Shown here: piece by piece, positions 63,552 to 64,000 of the stretch
Position numbering within the stretch: the stretch's first letter is position 1
How the letters are laid out: each line of letters begins with the position of its first letter
Assembly: GCA_035946625.1 (NCBI GenBank)
Contig: DASYZE010000053.1
Location: 1 to 64,000, forward strand
Length of the DNA stretch: 64,000 bases
Origin: DASYXZ01 sp035946625
Lineage (GTDB): Bacteria; Acidobacteriota; Terriglobia; UBA7540
Direction of reading: 5' to 3'
The notes under the pieces: model-generated
Database searches by the model: none
Seen by the model: only the letters and a program-made list of their open reading frames with translations
What the model was told of the DNA's origin: nothing
Program-made: the position numbers and the translations under genes

Positions 63552-64000
63552 TCAAGCTGCTCGACGGGCCTCCCCGTAGTCCTCAAAGCGGCCGTTGCGA
63601 TGGGAGCAGCGCAGCGCGAGGATGGCATTGGCTCCGCGAACGGTCCAGAACATTCCCGACCGTTTCAGGCGGGAGCCAATCACGGCTTTGCAGCCGGCTT
63701 CGATCACGCCCGATCCCACAAACAGGTGTTGGCGGCGAAGCTCAGGATAGCGTATGCGCTCCGCGTCCTTCTCAAAGTAGTCCGCCTCGGTGCGGATCTT
63801 CTTGGCGACTTCGGGAAAGCGGACCGGGATTGATCACAAGGCGCTCACCAGCTTTTCGATCTTGCCCGGCCCCCCAGCGTCTCTTTTTTCACCACCGGCA
63901 CTCTGGTCCCATCCATTTGGACGGGCATCGGTTGGTCGGCCCTCACCGGGAGGTCCCAAGGAAGGGTTTTCTGGATTGCCGCTTGCTCGCGCTGAGCGAT
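63552..64000 (-). pseudogene. Decayed ISKra4-family transposase, continuing past the window edge
   Basis: The minus strand from the window edge reads PMPVQMDGTRVPVVKKETLGGR, the start of the ISKra4 catalytic region, then hits a stop. Shortly after, in other frames, come GKIEKLVSAL and finally FPEVAKKIRTEADYFEKDAERIRYPELRRQHLFVGSGVIEAG (split here by my reading), SRLKRSGMFWTVRGANAILALRC and the normal end GEARRAA before the stop at 63552. The middle of the gene is therefore deleted and frameshifted. No terminal inverted repeat can be assigned inside the window. Confidence 0.85.

Noticed and set aside
1..64000. rRNA or tRNA genes
   Set aside because: I scanned the intergenic regions for the T-arm consensus and rRNA landmarks by eye and found none; a covariance-model search would be decisive.

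Overview
The window looks like chromosomal DNA of an Acidobacteriota bacterium (inference, from gene content only). The clues are a very large Oar-type TonB-dependent receptor with an N-terminal carboxypeptidase-regulatory-like domain, a second secreted protein with the same kind of domain, a beta-barrel porin of the BBP2 type, a PilZ-domain protein, an Ig/IPT-repeat arylsulfotransferase, DUF4139 and ARPP-1 proteins, and moderately high GC. I saw no rRNA, tRNA or CRISPR array. The only mobile DNA recognised is a decayed ISKra4-type transposase running off the right edge.

Layout: 1-6 kb holds the 3' end of a porin gene, glnA, then a two-gene unit of an exported truncated haemoglobin and an unusual membrane Fe-S protein fused to HEAT-like and cyclic-nucleotide-binding domains. 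6-12 kb holds the TonB-dependent receptor, a PQQ-propeller protein, and after it the last codons of a vanished second receptor. 12-16 kb holds two exported sugar-acid type enzymes (RraA-like and mandelate-racemase-like) and a DUF5009 membrane protein. 16-25 kb holds a small membrane protein coupled to an ammonium transporter, an APC permease, and a signalling patch: PP2C phosphatase, Ser/Thr kinase, a thiO remnant, glnB (PII), a second PP2C, and intact thiO. 25-39 kb is mixed housekeeping: Cys-rich protein, ARPP-1, DUF4139, SRPBCC, queA, an RlmI-like methyltransferase, a hicBA pair with frameshifted hicA, a GNAT, 2-oxoacid:ferredoxin oxidoreductase korAB, PilZ, OsmC. 39-47 kb holds a 1613-residue lipoprotein-like arylsulfotransferase with six 178-residue repeats and a tail-fibre-like secreted protein. 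47-55 kb holds gltBD (GOGAT) and a YceI/cytochrome-b561-like pair. 55-63.5 kb is a surface-glycan or natural-product type cluster: zinc-ribbon methyltransferase, small membrane protein, carbamoyltransferase, DUF5989, SGNH hydrolase, and a flippase fused to a methyltransferase.

Working together: glnA, amt, glnB and gltBD form a nearly complete ammonium uptake and assimilation set spread over 53 kb. glnB sits inside a Ser/Thr kinase/phosphatase patch, which suggests but does not prove phosphorylation-linked control of nitrogen or carbon status. The most unusual candidate systems are the globin/Fe-S/cNMP pair, the kinase-phosphatase-PII patch with its duplicated parts, and the carbamoyltransferase-DUF5989-flippase/methyltransferase cluster.
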